The notes: generated by a model not told the origin, from the letters alone. DNA of 64,000 nt from Crocinitomicaceae bacterium (GCA_022447665.1 JAKVAQ010000006.1:17376-81375); one strand, 5' to 3'; positions 7,148 to 16,619 are shown, counted from the first letter of the stretch. Numbers and translations: made by a program.

Positions 7148-9262
7148 TTATTCTTCTGAACCATTAAATTCGGCATATAACATCTTCATTAGATCGCGCT
7201 GTTTCTCCGATAAGTTATCTGCCTGAAATATAGCAATACCCGAGGCTCCGTTTTCGTAAGAATTACGAATAGCTCCCTCTAACGCTTCAACGGTTTTCAA
7301 TCCAGGAATGTAGAGCCCCGAATGAACAGGAAAGTCAACTTTATTTACATCTGCTTTTGTTGCAAAACCTATCCAATCCACGCTTTCGTTATAGAAGTTT
7401 TGATAGAGCATTGGGTATGCAGCATTTAAGTTCCAGTCGTCCCAAGCTTGTCTAACCATATGTCTTGACATCTCAGGAAATGGAAAAACTGCAGCCGTAA
7501 CATGGATGTTTTTTGCGTGAGCAATCTCAATACATTCATTCACCAAACTCGTAATGGCGTCTAGCCTAAATTGTCTCCATTCCGCGCTCAATTCTGGATG
7601 ATCCAAATCTAGAGGGTCATAACCAAAAATTGCCTTGAACTTTTCGCGTGCTATGGGATGATAGCCGTAATCGAATTCAGGCATTTCTGTTTCTTGTACA
7701 AGATTGTATTTGGGTTGAAGCTGGGCTCCTAATATAACGTCAACATAGCGCACATAATCCAAATGAATAGATGCCAATCCTTCGAGCTGCGTCAGTTTTT
7801 CTACATTCGATTTAATGTATTCACGCACTTCTGGATGGAAGGGAGAGAGCCACTGATAATAGTCAACATAAGCACGGTATTCCAATGAGTTTTTCCCGTT
7901 TCGATTTACCGCATACCATTCAGGGTGCTGCATAGCAGTGCTGTCATTAGGACGATTTAAGGTCCACATCCAAGCATGAATTTTCATGTCTTTTTCAGCG
8001 GCTAATTCAATTAATGGTTGCAAGAATTCTGGACTTCCTCCCACCAACACTTCTGTAATGCCAATGGCTTTATAGCTGTCTAACTTTTCATTCCATTTTT
8101 GGGCATCGAATTCTTTCCCTCCATGCGCCCAAGTAGCAAAAGTAAATACTGGTTTTTCGCTTGAAATTTGCACAAATTGCCCCATTTCATTAATGGTGAA
8201 CAGATTCAAGGAAACAGGATCTTTTAAACTGTATTCAAAGCCCATTACGGTGCGCAAAAATTCTATTTCATAAAAGAAATTTGCTGTAGGTTGAATGGTG
8301 AAGCTTTTACGATAAGCTGTATGGCTGTTTAATAAGGCTTTCATTGACCCGAATCTTGTTTCGCGGTAAAGGGCAAAAAGGCCTTGCTTAATCCATAAAA
8401 ATGGATCGGTAATTTTGGTTACGGGACCTTTTGACTTTTCAGAAAACTGGATATAGCCCCACATTTCAGGCCGATGCATGTCTATTGCTTTTTGGCTTGA
8501 CCAGCTCCAATTTTCCTCACCCATACTGGCGTTCTTTACTTTTTTGCGCTGATATTTTCCGTCAATTATTTCATGTTGCCATTGAACTCTTGAGAAATTT
8601 AAGCGCCATAACTCACCTTCTTTAGGCAACGATTTTGGTCTGTTTTTTAATGGGATCAAAGACTTCATGGGAATAGCCATTTCCACCGTCCATTTTTGAT
8701 CTTCTTTCTTTGGATCGTTTAATGAGCCATCAACATATACAGCAGTTTTTAACTCATTTAAATTCCAATCAAAATTCGGTTTACCTCCTGCTCTATAGGG
8801 TTTGTCAAGAAACAAATCCCAAACTGTATTTAATGCATTGATTTCAATTTCGCCATAGTTTCGGGTGTCTCCGGAAGGGTCAATAAAGACTTCAAAATCA
8901 TTATTGTAATAAATAACTTGATCACGTTTTTCAATATCTCCCCATACATGAGGTGCTTCTAGTTCTGCGTATATGTATAGATAAGCGTCATCCCACAATA
9001 ACTTCGCAGCGGTTTTATATTTTGGAGTAATTGTACCAGTAATATCACCAAAGTCGGCCGTGAAAGGAGCGTTATTCCAGGCATCTTCATTAGCTTTTCC
9101 GTCGATTTCTAATGGAGCAGAGGTCTTGTAAACAATATAATGTTCTGGGTTTACAGTGAATGCTGTTAAATCAACTGTGTCAGGAGATTGTTCAATTTGA
9201 GCCTTTATCTGGAAAACAGAAAAAGAAAAAATTACTATAATGATTCGTGTCAGATTGAACAT
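7148..9262 (-). CDS. CBM9-like domain plus GHL10 (family 10-like) glycosyl hydrolase
   Basis: A 704-residue secreted protein with a signal peptide (residues 1-21). Residues about 45-280 resemble carbohydrate-binding module family 9 (PLEIDGKANEDAWNNAPF, the WDDAYLYIYAELEAP strand, and NDFEVFIDPSGD). Residues about 370-690 are a TIM-barrel of the glycosyl-hydrolase-like 10 group (EVLVGGSPEFLQPLIELA, KIHAWMW, HLDYVRY, HVTAAVFPFP). Family members are thought to act on polysaccharides outside or in the periplasm, but specificity is unproven. There is no T9SS domain and no sugar-uptake genes (SusC/D) are seen nearby, so the gene seems to stand alone. Confidence 0.82.
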   Translation of the reverse strand: MFNLTRIIIVIFSFSVFQIKAQIEQSPDTVDLTAFTVNPEHYIVYKTSAPLEIDGKANEDAWNNAPFTADFGDITGTITPKYKTAAKLLWDDAYLYIYAELEAPHVWGDIEKRDQVIYYNNDFEVFIDPSGDTRNYGEIEINALNTVWDLFLDKPYRAGGKPNFDWNLNELKTAVYVDGSLNDPKKEDQKWTVEMAIPMKSLIPLKNRPKSLPKEGELWRLNFSRVQWQHEIIDGKYQRKKVKNASMGEENWSWSSQKAIDMHRPEMWGYIQFSEKSKGPVTKITDPFLWIKQGLFALYRETRFGSMKALLNSHTAYRKSFTIQPTANFFYEIEFLRTVMGFEYSLKDPVSLNLFTINEMGQFVQISSEKPVFTFATWAHGGKEFDAQKWNEKLDSYKAIGITEVLVGGSPEFLQPLIELAAEKDMKIHAWMWTLNRPNDSTAMQHPEWYAVNRNGKNSLEYRAYVDYYQWLSPFHPEVREYIKSNVEKLTQLEGLASIHLDYVRYVDVILGAQLQPKYNLVQETEMPEFDYGYHPIAREKFKAIFGYDPLDLDHPELSAEWRQFRLDAITSLVNECIEIAHAKNIHVTAAVFPFPEMSRHMVRQAWDDWNLNAAYPMLYQNFYNESVDWIGFATKADVNKVDFPVHSGLYIPGLKTVEALEGAIRNSYENGASGIAIFQADNLSEKQRDLMKMLYAEFNGSEE

Positions 9263-9328
9263 GGAAAATTACTTTCTTCAAATTTACTCAATAGGAAAGA
9301 ATGGAAAATGGATGGATTACAGAAGAGT

Positions 9329-10000
9329 TTATTTGGCCAGTTTAAGTTCTAGCTTTTCTGAACTTCGAAACGGATCATAATTGGTTTGATAAAGAATGGG
9401 AAAGAACAATCCATCTCCTTCATTGGTCCATTCACCTAATAAATGTAGGTTACTACTGGTCAATTCTTTGATTACAAAAACTTTTGAATTCTGACCATCA
9501 GAGTAATTTCCTTCATACTGGAGCGCCGCTTCTTCCCAGTAATAATCTCTTAAAACGGAGATTATTATACGTTCGTTTTTTTCAAATTCGCCTTTAGTTT
9601 TACCGACGAATGACCAAGTTCCAGATTTCTTGGTTTTTACATTATATGGCGTTATTCCACCTTCTTGAATATAATAATACTCAATGGTCATTTCCCAAGT
9701 ACCATTCTCTGATATTACCATAGAACTAAGTAGAATGTTTATGGACTGATCAGTTGAATATATTGAGGAACCCCCATCATACCAGGTTTCATTGATATTG
9801 CCCGTTGCTCCTAGAATATGAGTTGTTGTATTAATATCCACATTGGTGATATAATTAATACCATGATGGTCAGATGTATATTCTTCAATAGAGTAGTTGC
9901 CTGCCAATAACGAGTTGGTATATTTTCTAGGGTTTGCCCCATCTTTATTACATGCGGCTATTGGAAGAACGAAAAGCAATATGTAAATCAATTTTTTCAT
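9329..10000 (-). CDS. Lipoprotein, lipocalin-like, paralogue of its upstream neighbour
   Basis: The 223-residue protein begins with a lipoprotein signal with lipobox PIAAC (Cys17). It has a strand-rich body with GTWEMTIEYYY and GTWSFVGKT. The same spacing of GTWEM, G(T/N)WSFV and a (K)ERxxxxF strand occurs in the protein at 9997-10758, so the two are tandem paralogues. The arrangement recalls lipocalin-like lipoproteins of Bacteroidetes, but no ligand can be inferred. The start ATG overlaps the stop of the upstream gene as ATGA, which indicates translational coupling. Confidence 0.72.
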   Translation of the reverse strand: MKKLIYILLFVLPIAACNKDGANPRKYTNSLLAGNYSIEEYTSDHHGINYITNVDINTTTHILGATGNINETWYDGGSSIYSTDQSINILLSSMVISENGTWEMTIEYYYIQEGGITPYNVKTKKSGTWSFVGKTKGEFEKNERIIISVLRDYYWEEAALQYEGNYSDGQNSKVFVIKELTSSNLHLLGEWTNEGDGLFFPILYQTNYDPFRSSEKLELKLAK

Positions 10001-10758
10001 TTCGCTTTTTTCAAAATCATTGTAAAGTCATCCGTAAATTCATGATCAGATGGATCACTTCCAAAAGGCGAATATTCGATTATATTATGAACTCCAGCTC
10101 CTGATTTTTTGAATATAATTTCTCTGCTTTTCAACTGATCGATATCATAAACAGCTCCAGATTGTCCAATTTCATAAGTGTTATTGTCGTAATCTATATA
10201 TGTTGAAGCAGATAAGGTGCTTCCGAATTGGTAGCCGTAGTTTGTGGTAGTGATAGTTTTATTGTTTTTTGTAAAATCAAATAGTACTCGTTCCTTATTT
10301 TCGTAGTTTTCACTTTCTGCTACAAAGGACCAATTTCCGGCTTGTTCGTAAATGATATTTTGCACTTTTACGGTGGAATCTGGCCAACCTCCTCCGGCTT
10401 CTGTCCAAGTGCTTTCAGTTTCCAAATTCATTTCCCAAGTACCGTCTCTCTTTATTACAAAAGAAGAAGTGATAAGTTTCAATTTTTTATTCGTGACTAT
10501 AGTCCAACCTCCATAATTGGTGAATGTTGTATTATCAAAGCCTTCTTCTGCAGTTAAATAATAATTCCAATCATTCACGGAGCCAGCCCAACCAACCTCG
10601 TTATAATGAAGGTCAAAGTGTATTTCTTTAATTTCAAAATTACCACATAGTCTAGCCTTACGACTAAGGACTGAAAAAGCAGGATCGTTTTCACCTTTCT
10701 TGCATGAGATTGAGGTAATAGCAATGACACCTAGGAATATGTAAAGGCTAATTTTAAT
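9997..10758 (-). CDS. Lipoprotein paralogue with apparent ATT start
   Basis: The nearest standard start (GTG at 10578) would leave 193 residues with no export signal, yet the frame is open upstream to a stop at 10774. It encodes a classic lipoprotein signal, KISLYIFLGVIAITSISC, preceded by an ATT codon at 10758. I therefore take ATT 10758 as the start (253 residues). If ATT is not used, the gene has lost its start codon. The body carries GTWEM and GNWSFV like the downstream paralogue, to which it is joined by an ATGA overlap. Function is unknown; it probably sits in the periplasm or outer membrane. Confidence 0.65.
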   Translation of the reverse strand: MKISLYIFLGVIAITSISCKKGENDPAFSVLSRKARLCGNFEIKEIHFDLHYNEVGWAGSVNDWNYYLTAEEGFDNTTFTNYGGWTIVTNKKLKLITSSFVIKRDGTWEMNLETESTWTEAGGGWPDSTVKVQNIIYEQAGNWSFVAESENYENKERVLFDFTKNNKTITTTNYGYQFGSTLSASTYIDYDNNTYEIGQSGAVYDIDQLKSREIIFKKSGAGVHNIIEYSPFGSDPSDHEFTDDFTMILKKAK

Positions 10759-10873
10759 TTGATTCGGTTTAGTTTATGAAAGGTTTACGTTTTAATTGAA
10801 CGATAGGTGAGTGGAATTCGTATAAATCTTTTGTATTGCAGGCATCACTGTCTTGTGCACTTTTTCAAGATCC

Positions 10874-11416
10874 CTAATTAGTTCTGGTTTTTTTTGGTCT
10901 AAAAGGCTTAATCACGTCTTCATTACACTCCAAATAAGGACCTTCCATTAAATCGATACAATAAGGAATAGCTGGAAAAACGGCATCTAAACATTCGCGA
11001 ATAGACTTTGGTTTCCCGGGCAGGTTTACAATTAAACTACTTCCTCTAAGCCCTGCTGTTTGTCTTGATAATATGGCGGTTGGCACATATTTCAACGATT
11101 CAGCCCGCATTAATTCTCCAAAACCAGGCATCATTCTATCACAAACCGCCTCAGTTGCTTCGGGTGTAACATCTCTTTTTGCAGGACCAGTTCCTCCTGT
11201 AGTCACTACCAAGCAACAATCATGATGGTCAATCATATCAATAATTGTTTGCTCAATTACTTCATGTTCGTCGGGTACAACCTCATAAAATTCTTCCCAC
11301 TCAGAGGTTAAATATTCATTCAAAGTATCTTTAATTGCTTTTCCACTGAGGTCTTCATATACACCAGCACTAGCGCGATCGCTTACTGTTACAATACCTA
11401 TTTTTACTATTGACAA
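10874..11416 (-). CDS. mog: Molybdopterin adenylyltransferase (MogA/MoaB family)
   Basis: The 180-residue protein matches the MogA family, which adenylylates molybdopterin before molybdenum insertion in molybdenum cofactor synthesis. Visible signatures are the opening IGIVTVSDRASAG, the substrate-binding TTGGTGPAKRDVTPEAT near residue 72, and NLPGKPKSIRECLDAVFPAIPYC near 130. Length is normal. The start is TTG at 11416, and no ATG fits. No other molybdenum-cofactor genes are in this window. Confidence 0.9.
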   Translation of the reverse strand: MSIVKIGIVTVSDRASAGVYEDLSGKAIKDTLNEYLTSEWEEFYEVVPDEHEVIEQTIIDMIDHHDCCLVVTTGGTGPAKRDVTPEATEAVCDRMMPGFGELMRAESLKYVPTAILSRQTAGLRGSSLIVNLPGKPKSIRECLDAVFPAIPYCIDLMEGPYLECNEDVIKPFRPKKTRTN

Positions 11417-11472
11417 AATGAGTGTTTTAGAATTTACTCTAAGTTAAGAAATTATATCAGACTCAATTTTCT

Positions 11473-11830
11473 CTACTTTGAATCAAGTAACATAAGAATT
11501 GATTCTTTTTGAGAGTAATTCTTAGGATACTTGTCTTTATTATCTGCTACATTTGGGTCGGCTCCATACTTCATCAATAATCCTATGGCAGATTCATTCT
11601 CTGCATGCGCTGCTAAACAAAGCAATGTTGTTTTTTGTCTTTAGTAGCTTCTGTTATCCCTGGGTAGATCACCCATTCATGAAATGTAAAAGTTGCATTG
11701 ATATCGAATTCAGTTTCCACATTTTTCATGTGTTCTAACACACGTTCAAAAATTCTTTCTTCCTTGGTAAGTCTTTCGTCCTAGTTCTCATTACAAGGAA
11801 AAATTGTTGCAATTAGGATAAAATTGAATA
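11473..11830 (-). pseudogene. Decayed ankyrin-repeat lipoprotein
   Basis: Downstream of the intact ankyrin gene the minus strand still encodes recognisable protein in broken frames: FILIATIFPCNEN (the end of a lipoprotein signal), a TAG at 11783-11781, then ERLTKEERIFERVLEHMKN. The frame then shifts at a run of six A (plus-strand T 11631-11636), after which an ankyrin unit continues (LLCLAAHAENESAIGLLMKYG, ending LLDSK). One missing A would restore the frame at the run. It has no start codon of its own and overlaps the 3' end of the upstream gene, so a deletion may have joined the two tandem copies. Confidence 0.7.
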
Positions 11831-12574
11831 GATACTCGGCTCTCCAACTGTTTCCCCAATTTGATCATCAACGCTCGAAAAATCTACACCAGCATCTATT
11901 AACGGATTAAAGGCATCAACGGTATTTAAAGACATGGCCGTTTCTTTATCCATTTCAGCTCCTATTGATAATAAATATTCGGCTAAATAAAACTCAGTAT
12001 TGTACAAGGCATAGCTTAAGCGTGTGGTATACCATTCTACACCCATAGCGCGTTTTGCATTCACATCCATCCCTTTTCCTAATAGGTATTGTACTATTTT
12101 CTCATTGTCTGGATGTATGTACCATACCGGTTGGAATTCATTGATATCAACTCCTTGTTCTACATAATACTCTTGAATGTCAAGGTATTTTCCATTGAAG
12201 GCTGGACCTACTGGACACATATAATAATCGAACTCTCCCGCACTTGCCGAAATGTCTGCACCATTTTCTACTAGGAGCTTTACCATTTCCAGGGAGCCAT
12301 TTTCTGAAGCTGTAATCAAAGGAGTTTTATATTCCCAACTGGGTTGAGCATTGACATCAGCACCTTGCTCTATGAGAGATTTAAGTTCATTAGGCCCTTC
12401 TTCATCTATGGTGTAAATGATATCATCATATGAAGGAACTTCTGACTCCATTCCAGAATTCACAGAAACTTCATCGTATTCTGATGATTCATTTTCTTCA
12501 CTTTCTTCCGAGCATGCTGAGAAAAGTAGAATAGAAATAAGAAGAATTGGAAATTTCGAAAAGTAGTTAATCAT
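11813..12574 (-). CDS. Ankyrin-repeat lipoprotein
   Basis: Starting at ATG 12574 the protein has 253 residues: a lipoprotein signal with lipobox LFSAC, an acidic linker (SEESEENESSEYDE), and at least three ankyrin-type units (LKSLIEQGADVNAQ, TPLITASENGSLEMVKLLVENGADI, IVQYLLGKGMDVNA). A TTG at 12586 would add four residues, but the -7 element at 12597-12604 makes the ATG more likely. Ankyrin lipoproteins usually mediate protein binding at the membrane surface; no partner is evident. The C-terminus runs into the remains of a second ankyrin gene, so the last 10-20 residues may not be original. Confidence 0.75.
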   Translation of the reverse strand: MINYFSKFPILLISILLFSACSEESEENESSEYDEVSVNSGMESEVPSYDDIIYTIDEEGPNELKSLIEQGADVNAQPSWEYKTPLITASENGSLEMVKLLVENGADISASAGEFDYYMCPVGPAFNGKYLDIQEYYVEQGVDINEFQPVWYIHPDNEKIVQYLLGKGMDVNAKRAMGVEWYTTRLSYALYNTEFYLAEYLLSIGAEMDKETAMSLNTVDAFNPLIDAGVDFSSVDDQIGETVGEPSIYSILS

Positions 12575-12596
12575 ATCGCCCGACAAAAGTTACGAT

Positions 12597-12604
12597 CAAA
12601 AATA
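12597..12604 (-). promoter_or_regulatory. -7 promoter element of the ankyrin lipoprotein
   Basis: On the minus strand TATTTTTG matches TAnnTTTG and lies 22 nt before the ATG at 12574. Confidence 0.45.
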
Positions 12605-12634
12605 GCACTTGAAAATAGAGTAGACAAATGAGAT

Positions 12635-14089
12635 TTACGTCCCACAAAAGGTCTGATAACAAGAATCAAACTCTTCTGGAATGGGTTGATATTTTAGTTC
12701 ATCTGAATGATTACCATAGGGATTTGCTAAGACCTCTAGTAATTCTGAAAAAGGTTCTAAATTTCCTGTTTTGGCCTCATCCAAAGCATTTTCAACCCAA
12801 TGATTTCTTGGAATAACACGTGGATTATTTTTGCGCATCAATGCAACACTCGCTTCTTTATCTTCCCTAAGGTTTTCCCATTTCTCTTTCCAGGCTTTAA
12901 ACTCTTCAGATGAATATAACGTTCCTTCTAATTCTCGTTCTTCCTCCAAGGCCAAGAAGGTTTGTGTGTAATCTGATTTATGGGTCTGCATCATAGCTAA
13001 AAGATCATTCACCAATACTCTATCTTCTTCTTTTGGATTGAGAATTCCGAGCTTGGCGAACATCATGGCATAATATCGTTCAGTGAACTTGAATTGATAT
13101 CCGTCCACCGATTTTTGAGCCAATTTAATTGCTTCTTCTTGGTCTTCTGCAACAGCGGGTAGAAGAGCGTTTGCAAATGCGGTAAGATTCCAGTGACCGA
13201 CATGCTGTTGATTTCCGAACGCATAACGCCCATTTCTGTCAATAGAACTGAACACTGTTTTTGGATCATAAGCATTCATAAATGCACAAGGACCATAATC
13301 AATGGTTTCTCCTGCAATGTGCATATTATCCGTATTCATAACACCGTGAATAAATCCAACGCGCAGCCAGTTTATTATAAGGTCAATTTGCTCGTGCATT
13401 ACCGCTGTGAAAAGAGCAATAGCCGGATTCTCCATATTATTCTTTTCTGGAAAATGCCTTTCAAGCGCATAATTTATGAGTGTATGGAGGTCTTCGATTG
13501 AACCGTATGCTCTGGCGTATTCAAAGGTTCCCACACGTAAATGACTTTTCGCTATTCGAGTTAAAACAGCTCCTTCATTTACTTCTTCACGATAAACCTT
13601 TTCACCGGTTGCCACTACAGCAAGACTTCTAGTGGTAGGTATTTTTAGGTGAAACATCGCTTCAGAAATCAAGTATTCACGTAGCATAGAATATAATGTT
13701 GCTCTTCCGTCCCCTCTTCTTGAGTAAGGTGTTCTTCCAGACCCCTTCAATTGAATATCGAATCGATTTCCTTCAGGATCTATGCCTTCTCCTAAGAGAA
13801 TTGCTCGTCCATCACCTAACATCGTAAACCCACCAAATTGATGGCCGGCATAAGCTTGTGCTAAAGGAGTTGCTCCATCTGGAATTTCATTACCCGAGAA
13901 ATAATCGTGTAATTTTTCTTTCTCCTGGTTCAGAAAATCCAAGCCTAAATCTTGGGCCAATTTTTCATTGAAAAATACAGTAGCTGGTTTTGCAACAGGA
14001 ACTGGATTTTGTTTGGTATAAAAGATGGAAGGAAGCTCTAAATAAGAGCTTTCAAAATTCCAATTGAGTTTTTTGTCTGTTTTAGGCAT
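12635..14089 (-). CDS. selO: Protein adenylyltransferase SelO (YdiU)
   Basis: The 484-residue protein belongs to the SelO pseudokinase family, which transfers AMP from ATP to protein Ser/Thr/Tyr and is linked to redox stress in E. coli. Seen are the glycine-rich GDGRAILLGEG near residue 96, FDIQLKGSGRTPYSRRGDGR near 108-127, GVMNTDNMHIAGETIDYGPC near 249 with its metal-binding Asn and Asp, and the conserved end YQTFCGT. The residue at the C-terminal redox position is ordinary Cys, with no selenocysteine codon. Length is near the family norm. It stands alone on the minus strand. Confidence 0.93.
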   Translation of the reverse strand: MPKTDKKLNWNFESSYLELPSIFYTKQNPVPVAKPATVFFNEKLAQDLGLDFLNQEKEKLHDYFSGNEIPDGATPLAQAYAGHQFGGFTMLGDGRAILLGEGIDPEGNRFDIQLKGSGRTPYSRRGDGRATLYSMLREYLISEAMFHLKIPTTRSLAVVATGEKVYREEVNEGAVLTRIAKSHLRVGTFEYARAYGSIEDLHTLINYALERHFPEKNNMENPAIALFTAVMHEQIDLIINWLRVGFIHGVMNTDNMHIAGETIDYGPCAFMNAYDPKTVFSSIDRNGRYAFGNQQHVGHWNLTAFANALLPAVAEDQEEAIKLAQKSVDGYQFKFTERYYAMMFAKLGILNPKEEDRVLVNDLLAMMQTHKSDYTQTFLALEEERELEGTLYSSEEFKAWKEKWENLREDKEASVALMRKNNPRVIPRNHWVENALDEAKTGNLEPFSELLEVLANPYGNHSDELKYQPIPEEFDSCYQTFCGT

Positions 14090-14185
14090 AATTCTAAATA
14101 AAATTAACCCAAAATATCATGTTTCAGTTCGTTTTTAAAGTCGAAATTCTTCTTTAAATCTGATCTGTCTGAATGGAGACGTAGA

Positions 14186-15109
14186 TTATGAATTTATTAC
14201 TTGGATTACAACGTTTCCTCTTTTTCTTCCGGAATCAACATAGGCATGAGCCTCTACTATATCACTCAGGTTAAACACTTTATCTATGAACGGAACTATG
14301 TCTCCACTTTCCGCAAATGATTTTATTCTTGAAAAATGCTCGTCCGTTTCTTTAGTCATAGATTTTACTGTAATAAACTTGCCTTTAGGCTTAAGAACTC
14401 TTTTAGCAATAGATTTCTTTGTATAGCCTACGGCATCGAAAACTATATCGTATTTAGTGTTTTGGAGAGAATAATCTTCATTCTTGTAGTCAATGACTTT
14501 ATCAGCACCAAGTGATTTTATCATCTCCATATTAGATTTACTACACACTCCAGTGACGAAAGCGTTTTTTTGTTTGGCAAGTTGAATAGCGTAACTTCCT
14601 ACGCTACCAGATGCGCCATAAACAAGTACACTTTGATCGTCTCGATTACGTGCGTTTTCTAATAAATACATAGCCGTCATGGCTCCAATAGGCAATGCTG
14701 CGGCTTCCTGATGATTTAAGTTGTTTGGTTTTTTATTGATAACACCGCTTTTCCATGCTTCAGGTATACAAATGTACTCGGCATATGTTCCCCCTTTAAG
14801 CATTGTGGCAGTGCCAAAGACAGAATCTCCCACTTTGAATCGGGTAATATCCTTACCGGTTTTTTCTACGATACCAGAAAATTCATGACCTAGAATTTTC
14901 TTCTTGGGCTTAAACAAACCGAAAATCAGTCGTGCGGGTAACCAAAATGGAAATGGAAAATCAGAGCTTCGTAACCGCGTATCACCAGACGTAACAGTGG
15001 CAGCATGAATTTTTACCAATACTTCATTATCTTTTGGTTGAGGTTTTTCGACCTCTGTCAACTCAAGAACTTCGGGCGGACCATATTTTTCGTAAACTAC
15101 TGCTTTCAT
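14186..15109 (-). CDS. Medium-chain NAD(P)-dependent alcohol dehydrogenase/quinone oxidoreductase-like protein
   Basis: The 307-residue protein has a GroES-like N-terminal domain (ILGHEFSGIVEKTGKD near residue 72) and a Rossmann fold with VYGASGSVGSYAIQLAKQ near 146. It lacks the zinc-binding cysteines of classical alcohol dehydrogenases, so NAD(P)H:quinone or enone reduction is the most likely chemistry. It is a paralogue of the protein at 3209-4183, with which it shares the tail YVDSGRKRGNV. It appears monocistronic between selO and a PDZ protein. Confidence 0.88.
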   Translation of the reverse strand: MKAVVYEKYGPPEVLELTEVEKPQPKDNEVLVKIHAATVTSGDTRLRSSDFPFPFWLPARLIFGLFKPKKKILGHEFSGIVEKTGKDITRFKVGDSVFGTATMLKGGTYAEYICIPEAWKSGVINKKPNNLNHQEAAALPIGAMTAMYLLENARNRDDQSVLVYGASGSVGSYAIQLAKQKNAFVTGVCSKSNMEMIKSLGADKVIDYKNEDYSLQNTKYDIVFDAVGYTKKSIAKRVLKPKGKFITVKSMTKETDEHFSRIKSFAESGDIVPFIDKVFNLSDIVEAHAYVDSGRKRGNVVIQVINS

Positions 15110-15174
15110 ATTCGCATGTAGGACGTTTGGGTTAACTATTAGTTACAGCCAATGCCGTTTTATTCGAGAGATTT

Positions 15175-16524
15175 TTAGTTAACGATAAACTTTTTAGAAT
15201 ATGTTTGATCATTTTGTTGAACCATTAGGAAGTATATACCCCTTTCTTGATCTTCTAAACTTATATCTCTAATGAATTGACCGGAAAAATCTTGATTGGA
15301 TTCTGTGTAAACCAATTTTCCATCAGCGCTGTAAATTCGAATCTCTAAACTTCCTTCAACAGGCGATTCAAAATTCAAACTAAAGACCCCATTGTTGGGA
15401 TTAGGAAAAAGAGTGATATTATTAATTTCAAGGTCGTTTTCTAATGGCATTTCGATTCCTTCATCTTCCATCATTTCTTCAGCTTCATCCTCAGAAACAT
15501 TCTCAAATGCAATGGTTTCAATTTCTTCTTTATGGCTCAAATGACCGAAGGCGTGTAAGAACTCATCCGCGTTTACCTCAAGTTCAGTAATGCTATTAAC
15601 AGATGATTCTCCCTCCTCAATGAGGTCTTCTTTAATAATGATATAGTCATCTGATTTTATAATTATTTCAGGATAGTCTAAATCATCGTAATTCGCAATT
15701 TCAGGTCCCTCGACAAGCACATAAAATCCTTCAGTCACCATTGAAGTAATGTTGTCTCCTTCAATTAATTTGATCATTGTGCTCCCGTTCATTTGTTCTA
15801 AAAAAAGAGTGCCACGTTCTTCTTCAAATTCTTTTGCTAAAATTGGTTCATCTCCATGATCAACGGCGATGGCATAACGATCAAAAGTTTTATCCGTCGA
15901 CTCGCGATAGAACACAATGTGCAAAGAATCACCCGTTGGCGTATTGTCTAACGCTGTGCTTAGGTCGGTCCAGTCTATGATTGGATTATCATTGATTGAC
16001 AAAATAATATCATTAGAACGCATGCCGATTTCAGAAGCAGTTGTCGAGTGAATTACATGGCTTACCCGCGTTCCTTGAATTTCATCCGGCACATTTTTAT
16101 GACTCTGATAAACTCCTAAATAAGCGTTGTTATCTTCGTACATGTAATTGGTTTCTTCTGGCCAATTCGTTACTTGAGCTGTAATGGATTGAACTTCACC
16201 TTTTCGAATGAGTTTGAATTCAGCTTCATCTCCCGGAGCAATTTCTTCCATTTGATCCGAAAACGAATTATCTGGGGTAAATTCTTCATTGTTAATCCCA
16301 ATAATATAATCAAAAGCCTGAATTCCAGAAGCTTCAGCCGCTGAACCTTGGGTAATTTTGGTCACATATGCACCTTGTGTAGTCTCGAAACCAAGCTTTT
16401 CTGCTTTGTCTTCTGATACATGATGATAGCTAACCCCTAAATAAGCTTCATCTGAATCTTTTTGTGCGAAGCTGCTTGCAGCGATTAATAATGAACATAA
16501 AATGGTAGTTTGTCTTAAGAACAT
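15175..16524 (-). CDS. Secreted tandem-PDZ protein with T9SS C-terminal domain
   Basis: Using the ATG at 16524 the protein has 449 residues and opens with a signal peptide (MFLRQTTILCSLLIAASSFAQ). An upstream start at 16563 would add 13 polar residues and lies almost on the -7-like element at 16572, so it is unlikely. Two PDZ domains follow, about residues 25-95 (YLGVSYHHVSEDKAEKLGF) and 110-205 (AYLGVYQSHKN, then SEIGMRSNDIILSINDNPI). An acidic segment leads to a T9SS type A sorting domain from about residue 375 (LFPNPNNGVFSLNF, ending KKFIVN). No protease domain is present, so the PDZ pair probably serves as a binding module outside the cell. Confidence 0.85.
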   Translation of the reverse strand: MFLRQTTILCSLLIAASSFAQKDSDEAYLGVSYHHVSEDKAEKLGFETTQGAYVTKITQGSAAEASGIQAFDYIIGINNEEFTPDNSFSDQMEEIAPGDEAEFKLIRKGEVQSITAQVTNWPEETNYMYEDNNAYLGVYQSHKNVPDEIQGTRVSHVIHSTTASEIGMRSNDIILSINDNPIIDWTDLSTALDNTPTGDSLHIVFYRESTDKTFDRYAIAVDHGDEPILAKEFEEERGTLFLEQMNGSTMIKLIEGDNITSMVTEGFYVLVEGPEIANYDDLDYPEIIIKSDDYIIIKEDLIEEGESSVNSITELEVNADEFLHAFGHLSHKEEIETIAFENVSEDEAEEMMEDEGIEMPLENDLEINNITLFPNPNNGVFSLNFESPVEGSLEIRIYSADGKLVYTESNQDFSGQFIRDISLEDQERGIYFLMVQQNDQTYSKKFIVN

Positions 16525-16571
16525 AGTGTTTGGATTTAATGGTTTTGCAGAATCATCCTGCAACCACTAAA

Positions 16572-16579
16572 CAAAGTCA
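16572..16579 (-). promoter_or_regulatory. Near-match -7 element of the PDZ/T9SS gene
   Basis: TGACTTTG on the minus strand differs from TAnnTTTG at one position and lies 47 nt before the ATG at 16524. Confidence 0.3.
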
Positions 16580-16619
16580 CTGTCTCTTAGTTTTCTGAAG
16601 AAGAGAGATTTAACAATCC

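Noticed and set aside
13193..13501. 102-codon plus-strand frame inside selO
   Set aside because: It is a shadow of the strongly supported opposite-strand selO frame and matches nothing recognisable.
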